NCBI RefSeq assembly: GCF_024609325.1 | Contig: NZ_JANHMQ010000003.1 | Location: 331,607-395,606 of the forward strand | Reading direction: 5' to 3' | Length of the DNA: 64,000 nucleotides | From: Geothrix fuzhouensis | GTDB lineage: Bacteria > Acidobacteriota > Holophagae > Holophagales > Holophagaceae | In this document: positions 38,915 through 49,911 of the stretch, one piece after another | How the letters are laid out: each line of letters begins with the position of its first letter | How positions within the stretch are numbered: the stretch's first letter is position 1 | Made by a program: the position numbers and the translations under genes | Notes under the pieces: generated by a model | Seen by the model: the letters and a program-made list of their open reading frames with translations, nothing else | Told to the model about the DNA's origin: nothing | The model's database searches: none

Positions 38915-40194
38915 AGTCCCTGCTCACCCCCCTCATGTGCGCGCTGCTGGCCGCGCCCGTCTTCGCCCAGGAGAAGCCGGACACCAAGAAACCGTCCAGT
39001 GCCGACCAGCGCATTGCCGAACTCGAGCGCCGCCTGGATGCCATGTCCCGGGAGCTGGAAACCCAGAAGACCGGCAGTGTGATGCCGGCGGTGCCCGACG
39101 AGGGCCGCTTCGGCATGGCCCCCAGCGCCAGCAAGGTCTACGCGGTGCCTTCGGGCCTCAGCATCGGCGGCTACGGCGAGCTGCTCTACCAGGGGAAGGC
39201 AGCCACGCTCCAGGATGGCACCCACGTCGGCAGCGAGAAGACCGCCGACGCGCTGCGGATGGTCCTCTACACCGGCTACAAGTTCAGCGACCGCATCGTG
39301 TTCAACTCCGAGATCGAGTTCGAGCACGGCGGTTACAGCGACGAGCACCCCGAGGGCGAGGCCATCGCCGAGTTCTACTACCTGGACTTCTTGCTCACCA
39401 AGGCCCTCAACATCCGGGCCGGGCAGATGCTGGTGCCCATGGGCTTCATCAACGAGCTGCACGAGCCCCCGGCCTTCCTCGGCGCCCGCCGCCCGCAGGT
39501 GGAGCAAACCCTTATCCCCAGCACCTGGCACGAGATCGGTGTGGGCGTCCACGGCGACCTGCCCGGCAATCTGAGCTACCGCGTCTACCTCATGAACGGG
39601 CTCCAGGGCTCGCGGTTCAACGCCGAGGGCATCGCCGACGGTCGCCAGGATGGCAACAAGGCCAACGCCCAGAGCCTGGCCTGGACGGGCCGCCTGGACT
39701 GGACACCCCTGCCTGGCGTGCTGGTGGGTGGCAGCTTCTACACGGGGAACAGCAACCAGACCGGCACGGGCGCCGCGCTCACCACCACCGTGTGGGACGC
39801 CCACGCCGAGTACCGGGCCCAGGGCCTTCAGGTCCGGGGCCTCTACAGCCGCGCCACCAACACCGCGGCCGCCGTGGCAGCCCTGAATGCCGCGGATCCG
39901 GCCCGCGAAGTGGGCACGCGGCAGTGGGGCGGCTACCTGGAGGTGGGCTACGACCTCCTCCGGGGCGCGCGGCAGGCCCTCATCCCCTACGTCCGCTACG
40001 AGCGCCTCGATGCCCAGCAGCAGGTGGTGGCGGGCGTCTTCGCGGACGGCAGCCAGGACCGCAACCTCCTCACCACCGGCGTGGCCTACAAGCCCATCCC
40101 CCAGGTGGCCGTGAAGGCCGATTGGACCCGCGACGAGAACCGCGCCCACACGGGCCGGGACCAGTTCAGCCTGGCCCTGGGCTACACCTTCTGA
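38911..40194 (+). CDS. Porin-like outer-membrane barrel with N-terminal coiled coil
   Basis: 427 residues. Signal peptide (about 1-20, ending PVFAQ). Then a short coiled coil (ADQRIAELERRLDAM), as in trimeric porins of the OprO/P-like class. Then ~350 residues of alternating strands beginning GGYGELLYQ and ending DQFSLALGYTF with a terminal Phe. Ligand is not evident. Position between apbE and the FMN-binding protein suggests it passes a redox-active compound, flavin or iron species through the outer membrane. That is inference. It overlaps apbE by four bases and precedes the next gene by eight. Confidence 0.88.
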   Translation: MKSLLTPLMCALLAAPVFAQEKPDTKKPSSADQRIAELERRLDAMSRELETQKTGSVMPAVPDEGRFGMAPSASKVYAVPSGLSIGGYGELLYQGKAATLQDGTHVGSEKTADALRMVLYTGYKFSDRIVFNSEIEFEHGGYSDEHPEGEAIAEFYYLDFLLTKALNIRAGQMLVPMGFINELHEPPAFLGARRPQVEQTLIPSTWHEIGVGVHGDLPGNLSYRVYLMNGLQGSRFNAEGIADGRQDGNKANAQSLAWTGRLDWTPLPGVLVGGSFYTGNSNQTGTGAALTTTVWDAHAEYRAQGLQVRGLYSRATNTAAAVAALNAADPAREVGTRQWGGYLEVGYDLLRGARQALIPYVRYERLDAQQQVVAGVFADGSQDRNLLTTGVAYKPIPQVAVKADWTRDENRAHTGRDQFSLALGYTF

Positions 40195-40202
40195 GGTCTC
40201 CC

Positions 40203-40721
40203 ATGATCCGCGTCCTGGCCCCCCTCGCCTTTTTCTTGCCGCTCTTCGCGGCCCTGCCCACCACGCAGGAGGCTCTGGCCCTGGCCTTCCCGGGCGCCCA
40301 GCTCGCCCGGAAGGAGTTCGTGCTCAGCGACGGCCAGGCGGCGCGCGCCAAGGCGCTGGCGCAGGTGGAGGTGCCGGGGCGCTGGCTTGTGGCCTACGAG
40401 GCTCGGCGGAACGGGACCCTGGTGGGCGTCGGCTTCTTCGACACCCACCGGGTCCGCACCTTAAACGAAACGCTGCTGGTGGCCCTTTCCCCCGAGGGCC
40501 GCATCCTTCGCGTGGAGGGCGTGGCCTTCCACGAGCCCGCCGAGTACATGGCCAAGGAGGCCTGGGTGAAGCAGTTCGAGGGGAAGGGCCTCGACCCGCA
40601 GCTCACCCTCAAGGGCGCCATCCATCCGCTGTCCGGCGCCACCCTCACCGCGAATGCCATGACGGACGCGGCTCGCCGTTGCCTGGCCCTGCACCAGGTG
40701 CTTTACCGGGAGGGGAAATGA
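40203..40721 (+). CDS. Periplasmic FMN-binding protein with SGAT site
   Basis: 172 residues with a hydrophobic export signal (about 1-20). The FMN-binding domain, as in NqrC and RnfG, is recognised from GTLVGVGFFDTH, the ALSPEGRILRVE strand, and the sequence HPLSGATLTANAM, where Thr147 of SGAT fits the threonine that ApbE flavinylates. It is thus the expected substrate of the ApbE encoded upstream. There are no haem CxxCH motifs. It overlaps the following membrane-protein gene by four bases (ATGA). Confidence 0.9.
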   Translation: MIRVLAPLAFFLPLFAALPTTQEALALAFPGAQLARKEFVLSDGQAARAKALAQVEVPGRWLVAYEARRNGTLVGVGFFDTHRVRTLNETLLVALSPEGRILRVEGVAFHEPAEYMAKEAWVKQFEGKGLDPQLTLKGAIHPLSGATLTANAMTDAARRCLALHQVLYREGK

Positions 40722-41170
40722 GCCCGCTCGAGCGCTGGAGCCTGCACCTCGCCGCCCTGGCCACGGCGGGCACGGGCCTCATGGACGGCCTGCTGCGCTG
40801 GTTCGGCGTGCGCATGGGCGAGTTCGGCCCGGAGCCCCACCCCTGGCTCCCGGCGGCCCAGCACCTACATGTGCTCACGGCGCCCCTCCTCCTCTTCGCC
40901 CTGGGCATGACCGTGCGCGGCCACCTCCAGGCGAAGTTGAAGCGGGGCAGAGAAGCCCGCCGCACGGGCCTGGGTGCCGCCTTCCTCATCGCGCCCATGG
41001 TGCTGTCCGGCTATGCCGTGCAGGTGGTCGCCAGCCCCGCCTGGCGCACGGCCTTCAGCTGGGCCCACGGTCTCAGCGCCGGGCTCTTCCTGCTGGCCTA
41101 CCTGGGCCACCTCTTCGTCCCCCACGCCCAGGTCGAGCTGCGGGCCTTCCCCGAGCGGAGGGCCGGCTGA
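40718..41170 (+). CDS. Four-helix membrane protein, possible b-type cytochrome
   Basis: 150 residues, four hydrophobic segments (about 7-27, 47-68, 84-104, 112-133). Histidines lie in or near the helices: His10 in helix 1, His49/His51 in helix 2, His69 at its end, His117 (WAHGLS) and His131 (YLGHLF) in helix 4. Paired histidines in a four-helix bundle are the usual way to hold two b haems, as in DUF4405 or cytochrome b561-like proteins, but I see no exact family signature. As last gene of the apbE operon it is the natural membrane electron donor to the FMN protein. Haem binding is inference. Confidence 0.8.
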   Translation: MSPLERWSLHLAALATAGTGLMDGLLRWFGVRMGEFGPEPHPWLPAAQHLHVLTAPLLLFALGMTVRGHLQAKLKRGREARRTGLGAAFLIAPMVLSGYAVQVVASPAWRTAFSWAHGLSAGLFLLAYLGHLFVPHAQVELRAFPERRAG

Positions 41171-41205
41171 CAGTGGACCGCGGATAGCTGATAGCGTTCT
41201 AGACC

Positions 41206-42990
41206 ATGGCCAAGATCCGCGTGCTCCCCGACCAGGTCGCGAACCAGATCGCGGCGGGCGAAGTCGTCGAGCGGCCCAGCTCGGTGCTGAAGGAGCTGGT
41301 GGAGAACGCCCTGGACGCCGGGGCCCGGCGCATCGAGATCGCCTGGGAGGAGGGCGGGAAGCGCCTGCTGGAGGTGGCGGACGACGGTTCCGGCATGGCC
41401 CGGGACGACCTCTACCTGGCCCTGGAGCGACACGCCACCAGCAAGGTGCGCACGGCCGACGACCTGGGGCATCTGGCCTCCTTCGGCTTCCGGGGCGAGG
41501 CCCTGCCCAGCATCGCCAGCGTGAGCCGCTTCGACCTGGCGAGCGCGGAGGTGGACGGCGCGGGCCACCGTCTGCGCTGCGAGTTCGGTGTCATCAAGGA
41601 GGTGGCGCCTGTCTCGCGCAGCCGGGGCACCACGGTGACGGTGCGGGACCTCTTCGCCCAACTGCCGGCGCGGCGGCGCTTCCTGAAGTCCACGGACACG
41701 GAGCACGCCCAGCTCTGGGGCGCCGTGGCCCGGCTGGCCCTCAGCGCGCCGGGCGTGCATTGGACCCTTCGCCCGGACCGCGGCGCGCCCCTGGTGCTGC
41801 CGCCCGTGGCGGACGCGGGCCAGCGATTGGGTCCTCTGCTCGGCGAAAAGCTCACCCGGCTGGTGCCCTTCGTGAATGGTGAGCTGCCCTGGCGGTTGCG
41901 GGGTTTCGTCTCGCCGCCCGACCTCAGCTTCCGTGATCGCAACCACCTCTACCTCTTCGTGAACGGCCGGTCCGTGCGGGACCGCCTGCTGCTGGCGGCC
42001 TTGTCCGAGGCCTGGTCCGGCACCTTCGCCAAGGGCTCGTACCCCGCGGCGGTGCTCTTCCTGGAGCTGCCGCCCGAGGCCGTGGACGTGAACGTGCATC
42101 CGACCAAGGCGGAAGTGCGCTTCCGCGAGCCCCAGCGCATCTTCGCCTGGGTGCGGGGCGGGGCCGAGGAAGCGTGGGCGAAGCTCAGAGGGGGGCTGGC
42201 CTCCGTGCTGGAGTTGCCGCCCAAACCCCTCGAGGCCGAGTTCGACCTGGATCCCTCCCGCCGCGCTGCGGCCCAGCATCCGCGCCTCTGGTCGGATCAT
42301 TCCGGCGGGGCCCTCGCCTACCAGGCGCTCTCCGAAGCCTTCCCAGAGCGTGTGGCGGAGCCGCCGTACGTCTATGAATCCACCCCTTCGGGTGGGGCGG
42401 AACCGGCGGGCGGCATCCGCTACCTCGGGGCCTTCCAGCGAACCTACCTGCTGGCGGAGATCACGGGTGAGGCCGGCCCTGAGCTCTGGATCGTGGACCA
42501 GCATGTGGCGCATGAGCGTGTGCTCTTCGAGCGGCTCTTCTTGCGCCGCCACGCCCCCGCCATCCAGCCCCTGATGCCGCCCCAGGTGGTGCAGGTGGGG
42601 CCGGAGGCCCTGGCGCGGCTGACGCCCTTCCTCTCTGAGCTGGAGGTGGCGGGCGTGGAGGCGGAGCCCTTCGGGGACGGCGCCCTGGTGGTGCGCGGCC
42701 TGCCGGACTTCCTGGCGGACCGGGACCCCCAGGCGCTGCTGGAGGATCTGCTGGCCCGCCTGGAGCGCGAGGGCCGCGTGGATCTGGACGCCTTCCGCCG
42801 CGACCTCAACGCCGAGCTGGCCTGCCGCGCCGCCATCAAGAAGCACCACGCCCTGCCTCCGGAGCTGGCCCTGGGCCTCATCCGGGACCTGCTGGCCTGC
42901 GAGGTGCCCAACACGTGTCCGCATGGGAGGCCGATCCTGAAGAAGCTCTCCCTCGACGATCTGGAACGCAGCTTCGGGCGGCGGTTGTAG
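41206..42990 (+). CDS. mutL: DNA mismatch repair protein MutL
   Basis: 594 residues. The GHKL ATPase domain is complete: IAAGEVVERPSSVLKELVENALDAG, DDGSGM, FGFRGEALPSI, and RGTTVTVRDLFAQLPARRRFL. The C-terminal dimerisation domain follows a Pro/Ala linker at about 350-400 and contains the QHVAHERVLFE segment and CPHGRPI near the end. The usual DQHAx2Ex4E endonuclease motif appears as DQHVAHERVLFE, so this MutL may well be a nicking type, although the last metal-binding motifs should be checked. MutS is not in the window. Confidence 0.97.
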   Translation: MAKIRVLPDQVANQIAAGEVVERPSSVLKELVENALDAGARRIEIAWEEGGKRLLEVADDGSGMARDDLYLALERHATSKVRTADDLGHLASFGFRGEALPSIASVSRFDLASAEVDGAGHRLRCEFGVIKEVAPVSRSRGTTVTVRDLFAQLPARRRFLKSTDTEHAQLWGAVARLALSAPGVHWTLRPDRGAPLVLPPVADAGQRLGPLLGEKLTRLVPFVNGELPWRLRGFVSPPDLSFRDRNHLYLFVNGRSVRDRLLLAALSEAWSGTFAKGSYPAAVLFLELPPEAVDVNVHPTKAEVRFREPQRIFAWVRGGAEEAWAKLRGGLASVLELPPKPLEAEFDLDPSRRAAAQHPRLWSDHSGGALAYQALSEAFPERVAEPPYVYESTPSGGAEPAGGIRYLGAFQRTYLLAEITGEAGPELWIVDQHVAHERVLFERLFLRRHAPAIQPLMPPQVVQVGPEALARLTPFLSELEVAGVEAEPFGDGALVVRGLPDFLADRDPQALLEDLLARLEREGRVDLDAFRRDLNAELACRAAIKKHHALPPELALGLIRDLLACEVPNTCPHGRPILKKLSLDDLERSFGRRL

Positions 42991-43029
42991 GGGCTTCCGC
43001 GGTTCGGCCTCACCACCACTGCCTGGGCC

Positions 43030-43110
43030 ATGAGCCCTCGCGCCATCGATCAGAACCTTGGCCAGAAAAATGCCGAGGACGTGGCCACCCTTATCAAACA
43101 GTTCCGCTAG
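43030..43110 (+). other. 26-codon frame between mutL and activator gene
   Basis: ATG 43030 to TAG 43110 encodes a 26-residue peptide ending in EDVATLIKQFR, with an in-frame run of sensible codons also upstream. It could be a small protein, the remnant of a lost gene, or chance. No ribosome site is obvious. The remaining bases of the 128-base gap hold nothing recognised. Confidence 0.2.
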
Positions 43111-43118
43111 GGACTGCC

Positions 43119-46150
<3,032 letters not shown>

Positions 46151-46157
<7 letters not shown>

Positions 46158-47422
46158 CCGAGCATTCCGCGCCAGACAGCCCAGAAGTCCGGAAAGGTTT
46201 TGGCCACGCAGTGGGGATCCTGCAGCTCGCCGCCGCAACGCAGGCCACCCACGGCGGCGGCAAAAGCCATCCGGTGGTCGTTCCGGGGATCGAAGGCCGC
46301 CCGTGGGCCAGGAGATGGGCCGGGGGCTACGCGCAAGGTGTGATCCCCGATCGCCTCGGCCCGGCCGCCGAGCCACCGCACCAACTCCGCCGAAGCGTCC
46401 AACCGGTCGCATTCCTTGAGCGGAAGGGTATGAAGGCCTCGGAGCTCCGAGGGGGCTGGGGCCAGGGCCGCCAGGGCCGCCAGGACAGGCCCCAGGTCGG
46501 GGCAATCCGTGAGATCCGCGTCCAGGCCGCGCTGCAGGGGGCCTTCCAGTTCCAGGGATTGGGGCCCGATCCAACGGGCGCGGCAGCCGGCCGCCTCAAG
46601 GATGGCCACCATGGCGCGATCGCCCTGGGCGTCCGCCGGGTCCAGGGGCTCCAGCCGCAGGGCACGGCCCGTCGCGGCGGCGGCGGCGAGAAAGGCCGCC
46701 GCGCCACTCCAGTCACCGGGCAGGTCCAGCTCTCGCGCGGCCAGGGCGCCGCCGGGGAGGCGCCAATGGCCTGGTTCCAAGAGGGCCTGGCAACCGAATC
46801 GGTGGAGCCACTGGGTGGTGAGGATCAGGTAGCTCGGACTCGCGACCTCAGTCCAGCGGAGGGTGCCCCCCCCGGGCAGGGCCGCGGCGGTCAGGGCCAG
46901 ACCCGTGAGGAACTGGCTGCTGAGGCGGGCATCCACCGTGAGGTCCAGGGCGATCGGCGGCTCGGGGGCGGGCCGCAACCAGGCACCCTTGGCATCCGGT
47001 TCCCAGGCCGCCCCCAGGGCCGCCAAGGGCTCCAGCAGGGGCCCGAGGGGGCGTTCGAAGAGTCGCGGATCGCCCTCCAGGCGGACGGGGCCCTCGGCCT
47101 GCAGGGCCAGCCAGGGCAGAAGGAAACGGAGGGTGGTGCCGGAAGCACCAAGCCACAAAGGCCGGGAAGCCTGGGGGCGATGCCCACCCTCAATGATCCA
47201 GACCTGGTCCTGTTCCTGGAAGGCGAGCCCCAGGTCCACCAGGGCCTGTCGCATCCAGCGGGTGTCCTCGGCTTCCAGCCCGCCCCGGAACCGGCTGATT
47301 CCCGGCGCCAGGGCTGCCAGCAGCAGGGCCCGGTTGGTGACGGACTTCGAGCCGGGCACGCGAATCGGGTGCAGCGCCGCCCCCCGCGGGAGGGCATTGT
47401 CTTCAGGAAGTGACAGGAGCAT
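46151..47422 (-). CDS. aroA: 3-phosphoshikimate 1-carboxyvinyltransferase
   Basis: 423 residues. EPSP synthase condenses shikimate-3-phosphate with phosphoenolpyruvate in aromatic amino-acid synthesis. Motifs in order: PGSKSVTNRALLLAALA, GASGTTLRF, a core DARLSSQFLTGL, TDCPDLGPVLAALA, LKECDRL, and DPRNDHRMAFAAA. The GASGT-motif has Ser where many enzymes have Gly-Asn-Ala-Gly-Thr, as in class II-type sequences, which might affect glyphosate sensitivity. Its stop overlaps the start of the long sigma-54 activator gene, an odd partner for a biosynthetic enzyme. Confidence 0.95.
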
Positions 47423-47474
47423 AAGGCAGGGTGCCGTGAGGGGCCCCTGGCTGCAAGCTCAACCGACGTCTGAC

Positions 47475-47864
47475 CTAACCGATGTTCTCGAAGATGGGCT
47501 TGGAGATGCGCTTGTTCGTCTCCTTGGTCCACTGGTAGACGCCGTAGAAGTCAATGGTGCGCTTGAAGCGAAGGGTGATGGTGCAGGTGCCGGCCTCCCC
47601 GCTGCCGGTCTTGGTGACCCGGATGGCGTTCTTGTCCCTCAGCACCTCTGGGATCTGCAGCTCCCGGGCCTTGTCCTTGACTTCCCGCTCGATGGTCTCG
47701 ATGGGTTTCTTGGCGGCGCTGCTGGCGATGAAATCACAGGCATCCACCAGCTCGCTGTCGGCGTAGTAGACGGGGATGGCCTTGTAGCCCGCCGCGGCCA
47801 GGGTGCCGAATACGAGCAGGGAGACGATGCAGCCGAACTTGCCTTCGCCGCGCTGGTGCCTCAT
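47475..47864 (-). CDS. Small single-pass membrane protein
   Basis: 129 residues from ATG 47864, chosen because GGAGG lies just upstream. The ATG at 47876 is possible. One N-terminal membrane helix (about 12-30, FGCIVSLLVFGTLAAAGY) is followed by a soluble ~100-residue domain with a FIASSAAKKPIETIEREVKDKA helix and a final strand region with FKRTIDFYGVYQW. The layout resembles DUF4845-type proteins, but I am not sure. It follows the PEGA-domain gene within 12 bases and is probably the third gene of that cluster. Confidence 0.75.
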   Translation of the reverse strand: MRHQRGEGKFGCIVSLLVFGTLAAAGYKAIPVYYADSELVDACDFIASSAAKKPIETIEREVKDKARELQIPEVLRDKNAIRVTKTGSGEAGTCTITLRFKRTIDFYGVYQWTKETNKRISKPIFENIG

Positions 47865-47876
47865 GGGTTCCTCCAT

Positions 47877-49910
47877 CTACTTCAAGTCTTCGAGGGCCTG
47901 CCGGGCCAAAGGAGCGACCAGGGGGCCCTCGGGGCCGAGCAGGGTTGCCTGAGGATACTTCAGAGCCTGTCGGAATGCCTGTGTCGCTTCGGTCTGGTAC
48001 GCGCTGCCCAGTCGGAGGAAGCAGAGGCCCGTGTGGTAGTCCAGGGTGCCTTGGCTCACACCGCTTGCGTTGCTGAACCGGGCGTCCCGCAGCTGCTCGA
48101 TGGCCTTGTCGTACTTGTGGAAGTGCATGAGCCCAAGGCCCAGGTTCAGCCGGATGAGGTTCGCCTCATCGCCCTTGGCGCCCGCGTACTGGAGGCGCAG
48201 CTGGGCCAGCACGGCGGGGTAGCAGAGTCCTGCGGCGCCCAGGGGGATCTCCAGGGCTTCGGTCTGGATGGGGAGGGTCACCGGCGGGCCGCCCTGGGCG
48301 AGGGCCACGGTTCCCCGGGCGCTTTCCAGCACCTGGCGCAGGGCTTTGGTGGAGGGAAGCGGCTTGCCATTGGCCTGGGTGAGGGCCTTGCCGATCTGGA
48401 TGCCCGCCTTCTGGGCGGCTTCGGAAGCGGACAGCACCCACGGACCCGGCTCGCCGGGCAGGTCGAGGAGGACAAGGCCCAGGCCTGGTTCGTGGAGGGA
48501 CGGCACGGCGTTGAGGCGCGCCGCCAGCGGGCCGAGAGGATCTTCCTCCAGGGGTTTCACCAGCAGGCGTTCCTCCTCGCCCTCGAGGGTGGCCACCCTC
48601 AGCTCCACCTGATGGATGACCTTGTCGGGCACCGGGGTGGCGAGGAGGACAAGCTCGGCCTCGTGGGAAGCCTGCACCCGCGCCAAGGCCTCTTTCGGCG
48701 TCTCGCCAGGATGGGCGGGTAGGAAGGCCACCTGCTGGAGTCGCCCGCCAAGACCTTCCAGCAGAGACTCGAACCGGGCCCGGCCCGTGAACTCGGTCTC
48801 CCCTTCCAGGCCGAGGAAGGCTAGGCGCGGCTTGGGCCGCGCTTCCACCGTCAAGGCCTTGCCCTCCTCCACGGTGATGCGTCGGTAGAACCCTCCGGCC
48901 GGAAACCGGACCAGCAGATCGTACGGTCCTGAGCAGACCGGCAGCTGGGCCACGGGCAGGGGTCCCTGGCTCTGGCCGGAGAGGAACAGCTCGCCGCCAG
49001 GCCAGGCCGAACTGACGGACAGAAGCCCCTTGGAGGCCTCCAGGCGGATGGGCTCCAGGGTGTGATCAGCCCAGGGAGTGGCCAGGTTTGCCTCCATCTC
49101 GAGCACCTTGGTGCGATGGCAGGGCGCGCGTAGTTCGAGTTGATGCTTGCCGGCGGTCAGTTCACCAATGACGAAGGCCGCCGAGATGTCCTCCGGGCGC
49201 AGGCCCAGGGGTGTGACCAGAGGGGCTGCATCGGGACCCGCATGGCCTTGAGTCCGGCCCAGGCTCTGGCCGTCCAGCAGGACTTCCGCCCCGCTGGGTT
49301 GCACATAGAGGGTGACGGTGGAGGATACGCGCGTGAGTTTGAAGTCCGCGGTCTTGGTGTCCCGGGGCACGAGTTCCAGGCTCAGTTCGACGGGAGTGTA
49401 GCCCGGCCGGCTGTAGACCAGCTTGTGGGTGCCGAAAGGAAGGAAGCGATGGGCCAGCGGCGGGCCCGGCCGATCATCCACGGACAGGGTGCCTCCCTCC
49501 GGTGAGTAGGTGAACTTCACTGGGGCGTACTTCTCCGCCTTCAGGCGATCAAAGACGGTGGCCAGGCGCTGGGAGGTGAGGGCGCGATCCACTTCGAAAT
49601 CCGGATTCAGGTCGAGGAGGGCCTGGAGCCGGCCCTGCGCCCGGGACTTGGTCTGGGCGCCACGGTCATCCAGCACCGCCAGCCAGTTGTAGCTTTCACA
49701 GAGAATCTGCGACCAAGCTGGCTCCAACGTGGCGGCTTTGGGAGCCAAGGCCCCGACCACCTGCTCGAACCGGGTCGTGGCGCCCTCGCGGTCGCCCTGG
49801 GTAGCCCAGAGGGTCTTGGCCTGGAGGAAGGTGTCCTTGAGGGTGGGATCCTGGGCCGCAAGGCCGAGGGCCAGCAGGAAGGCGAAGGGGAGGAGTCGGC
49901 GGAGGCGCAT
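47877..49910 (-). CDS. Secreted PEGA/PDZ/TPR multidomain protein
   Basis: 677 residues. Signal peptide (about 1-19). A helical N-terminal region is followed by PEGA-type surface modules (about 125-350: VKFTYSPEGGTLSVDD, VTLYVQPSGAEVLLDGQSLG, and LSVSSAWPGGELFLSGQSQG). After a Rossmann-like region comes a short PDZ-like segment (about 480-540: GPWVLSASEAAQKAGIQIGKAL). The C terminus has TPR-like repeats (NLGLGLMHFHKYDKAIEQL and onward). PEGA and PDZ point to an envelope or periplasmic scaffold. The start lies one base after the stop of the TPR-propeller gene (TGAcATG), so the pair is coupled. Function unknown. Confidence 0.8.
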   Translation of the reverse strand: MRLRRLLPFAFLLALGLAAQDPTLKDTFLQAKTLWATQGDREGATTRFEQVVGALAPKAATLEPAWSQILCESYNWLAVLDDRGAQTKSRAQGRLQALLDLNPDFEVDRALTSQRLATVFDRLKAEKYAPVKFTYSPEGGTLSVDDRPGPPLAHRFLPFGTHKLVYSRPGYTPVELSLELVPRDTKTADFKLTRVSSTVTLYVQPSGAEVLLDGQSLGRTQGHAGPDAAPLVTPLGLRPEDISAAFVIGELTAGKHQLELRAPCHRTKVLEMEANLATPWADHTLEPIRLEASKGLLSVSSAWPGGELFLSGQSQGPLPVAQLPVCSGPYDLLVRFPAGGFYRRITVEEGKALTVEARPKPRLAFLGLEGETEFTGRARFESLLEGLGGRLQQVAFLPAHPGETPKEALARVQASHEAELVLLATPVPDKVIHQVELRVATLEGEEERLLVKPLEEDPLGPLAARLNAVPSLHEPGLGLVLLDLPGEPGPWVLSASEAAQKAGIQIGKALTQANGKPLPSTKALRQVLESARGTVALAQGGPPVTLPIQTEALEIPLGAAGLCYPAVLAQLRLQYAGAKGDEANLIRLNLGLGLMHFHKYDKAIEQLRDARFSNASGVSQGTLDYHTGLCFLRLGSAYQTEATQAFRQALKYPQATLLGPEGPLVAPLARQALEDLK

Positions 49911-49911
49911 G

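Noticed and set aside
46158..46574. N-terminal extension of the long sigma-54 activator into aroA
   Set aside because: The residues are Arg/Pro/Gly-rich shadow of aroA codons; a GTG at the aroA stop gives a sensible start.
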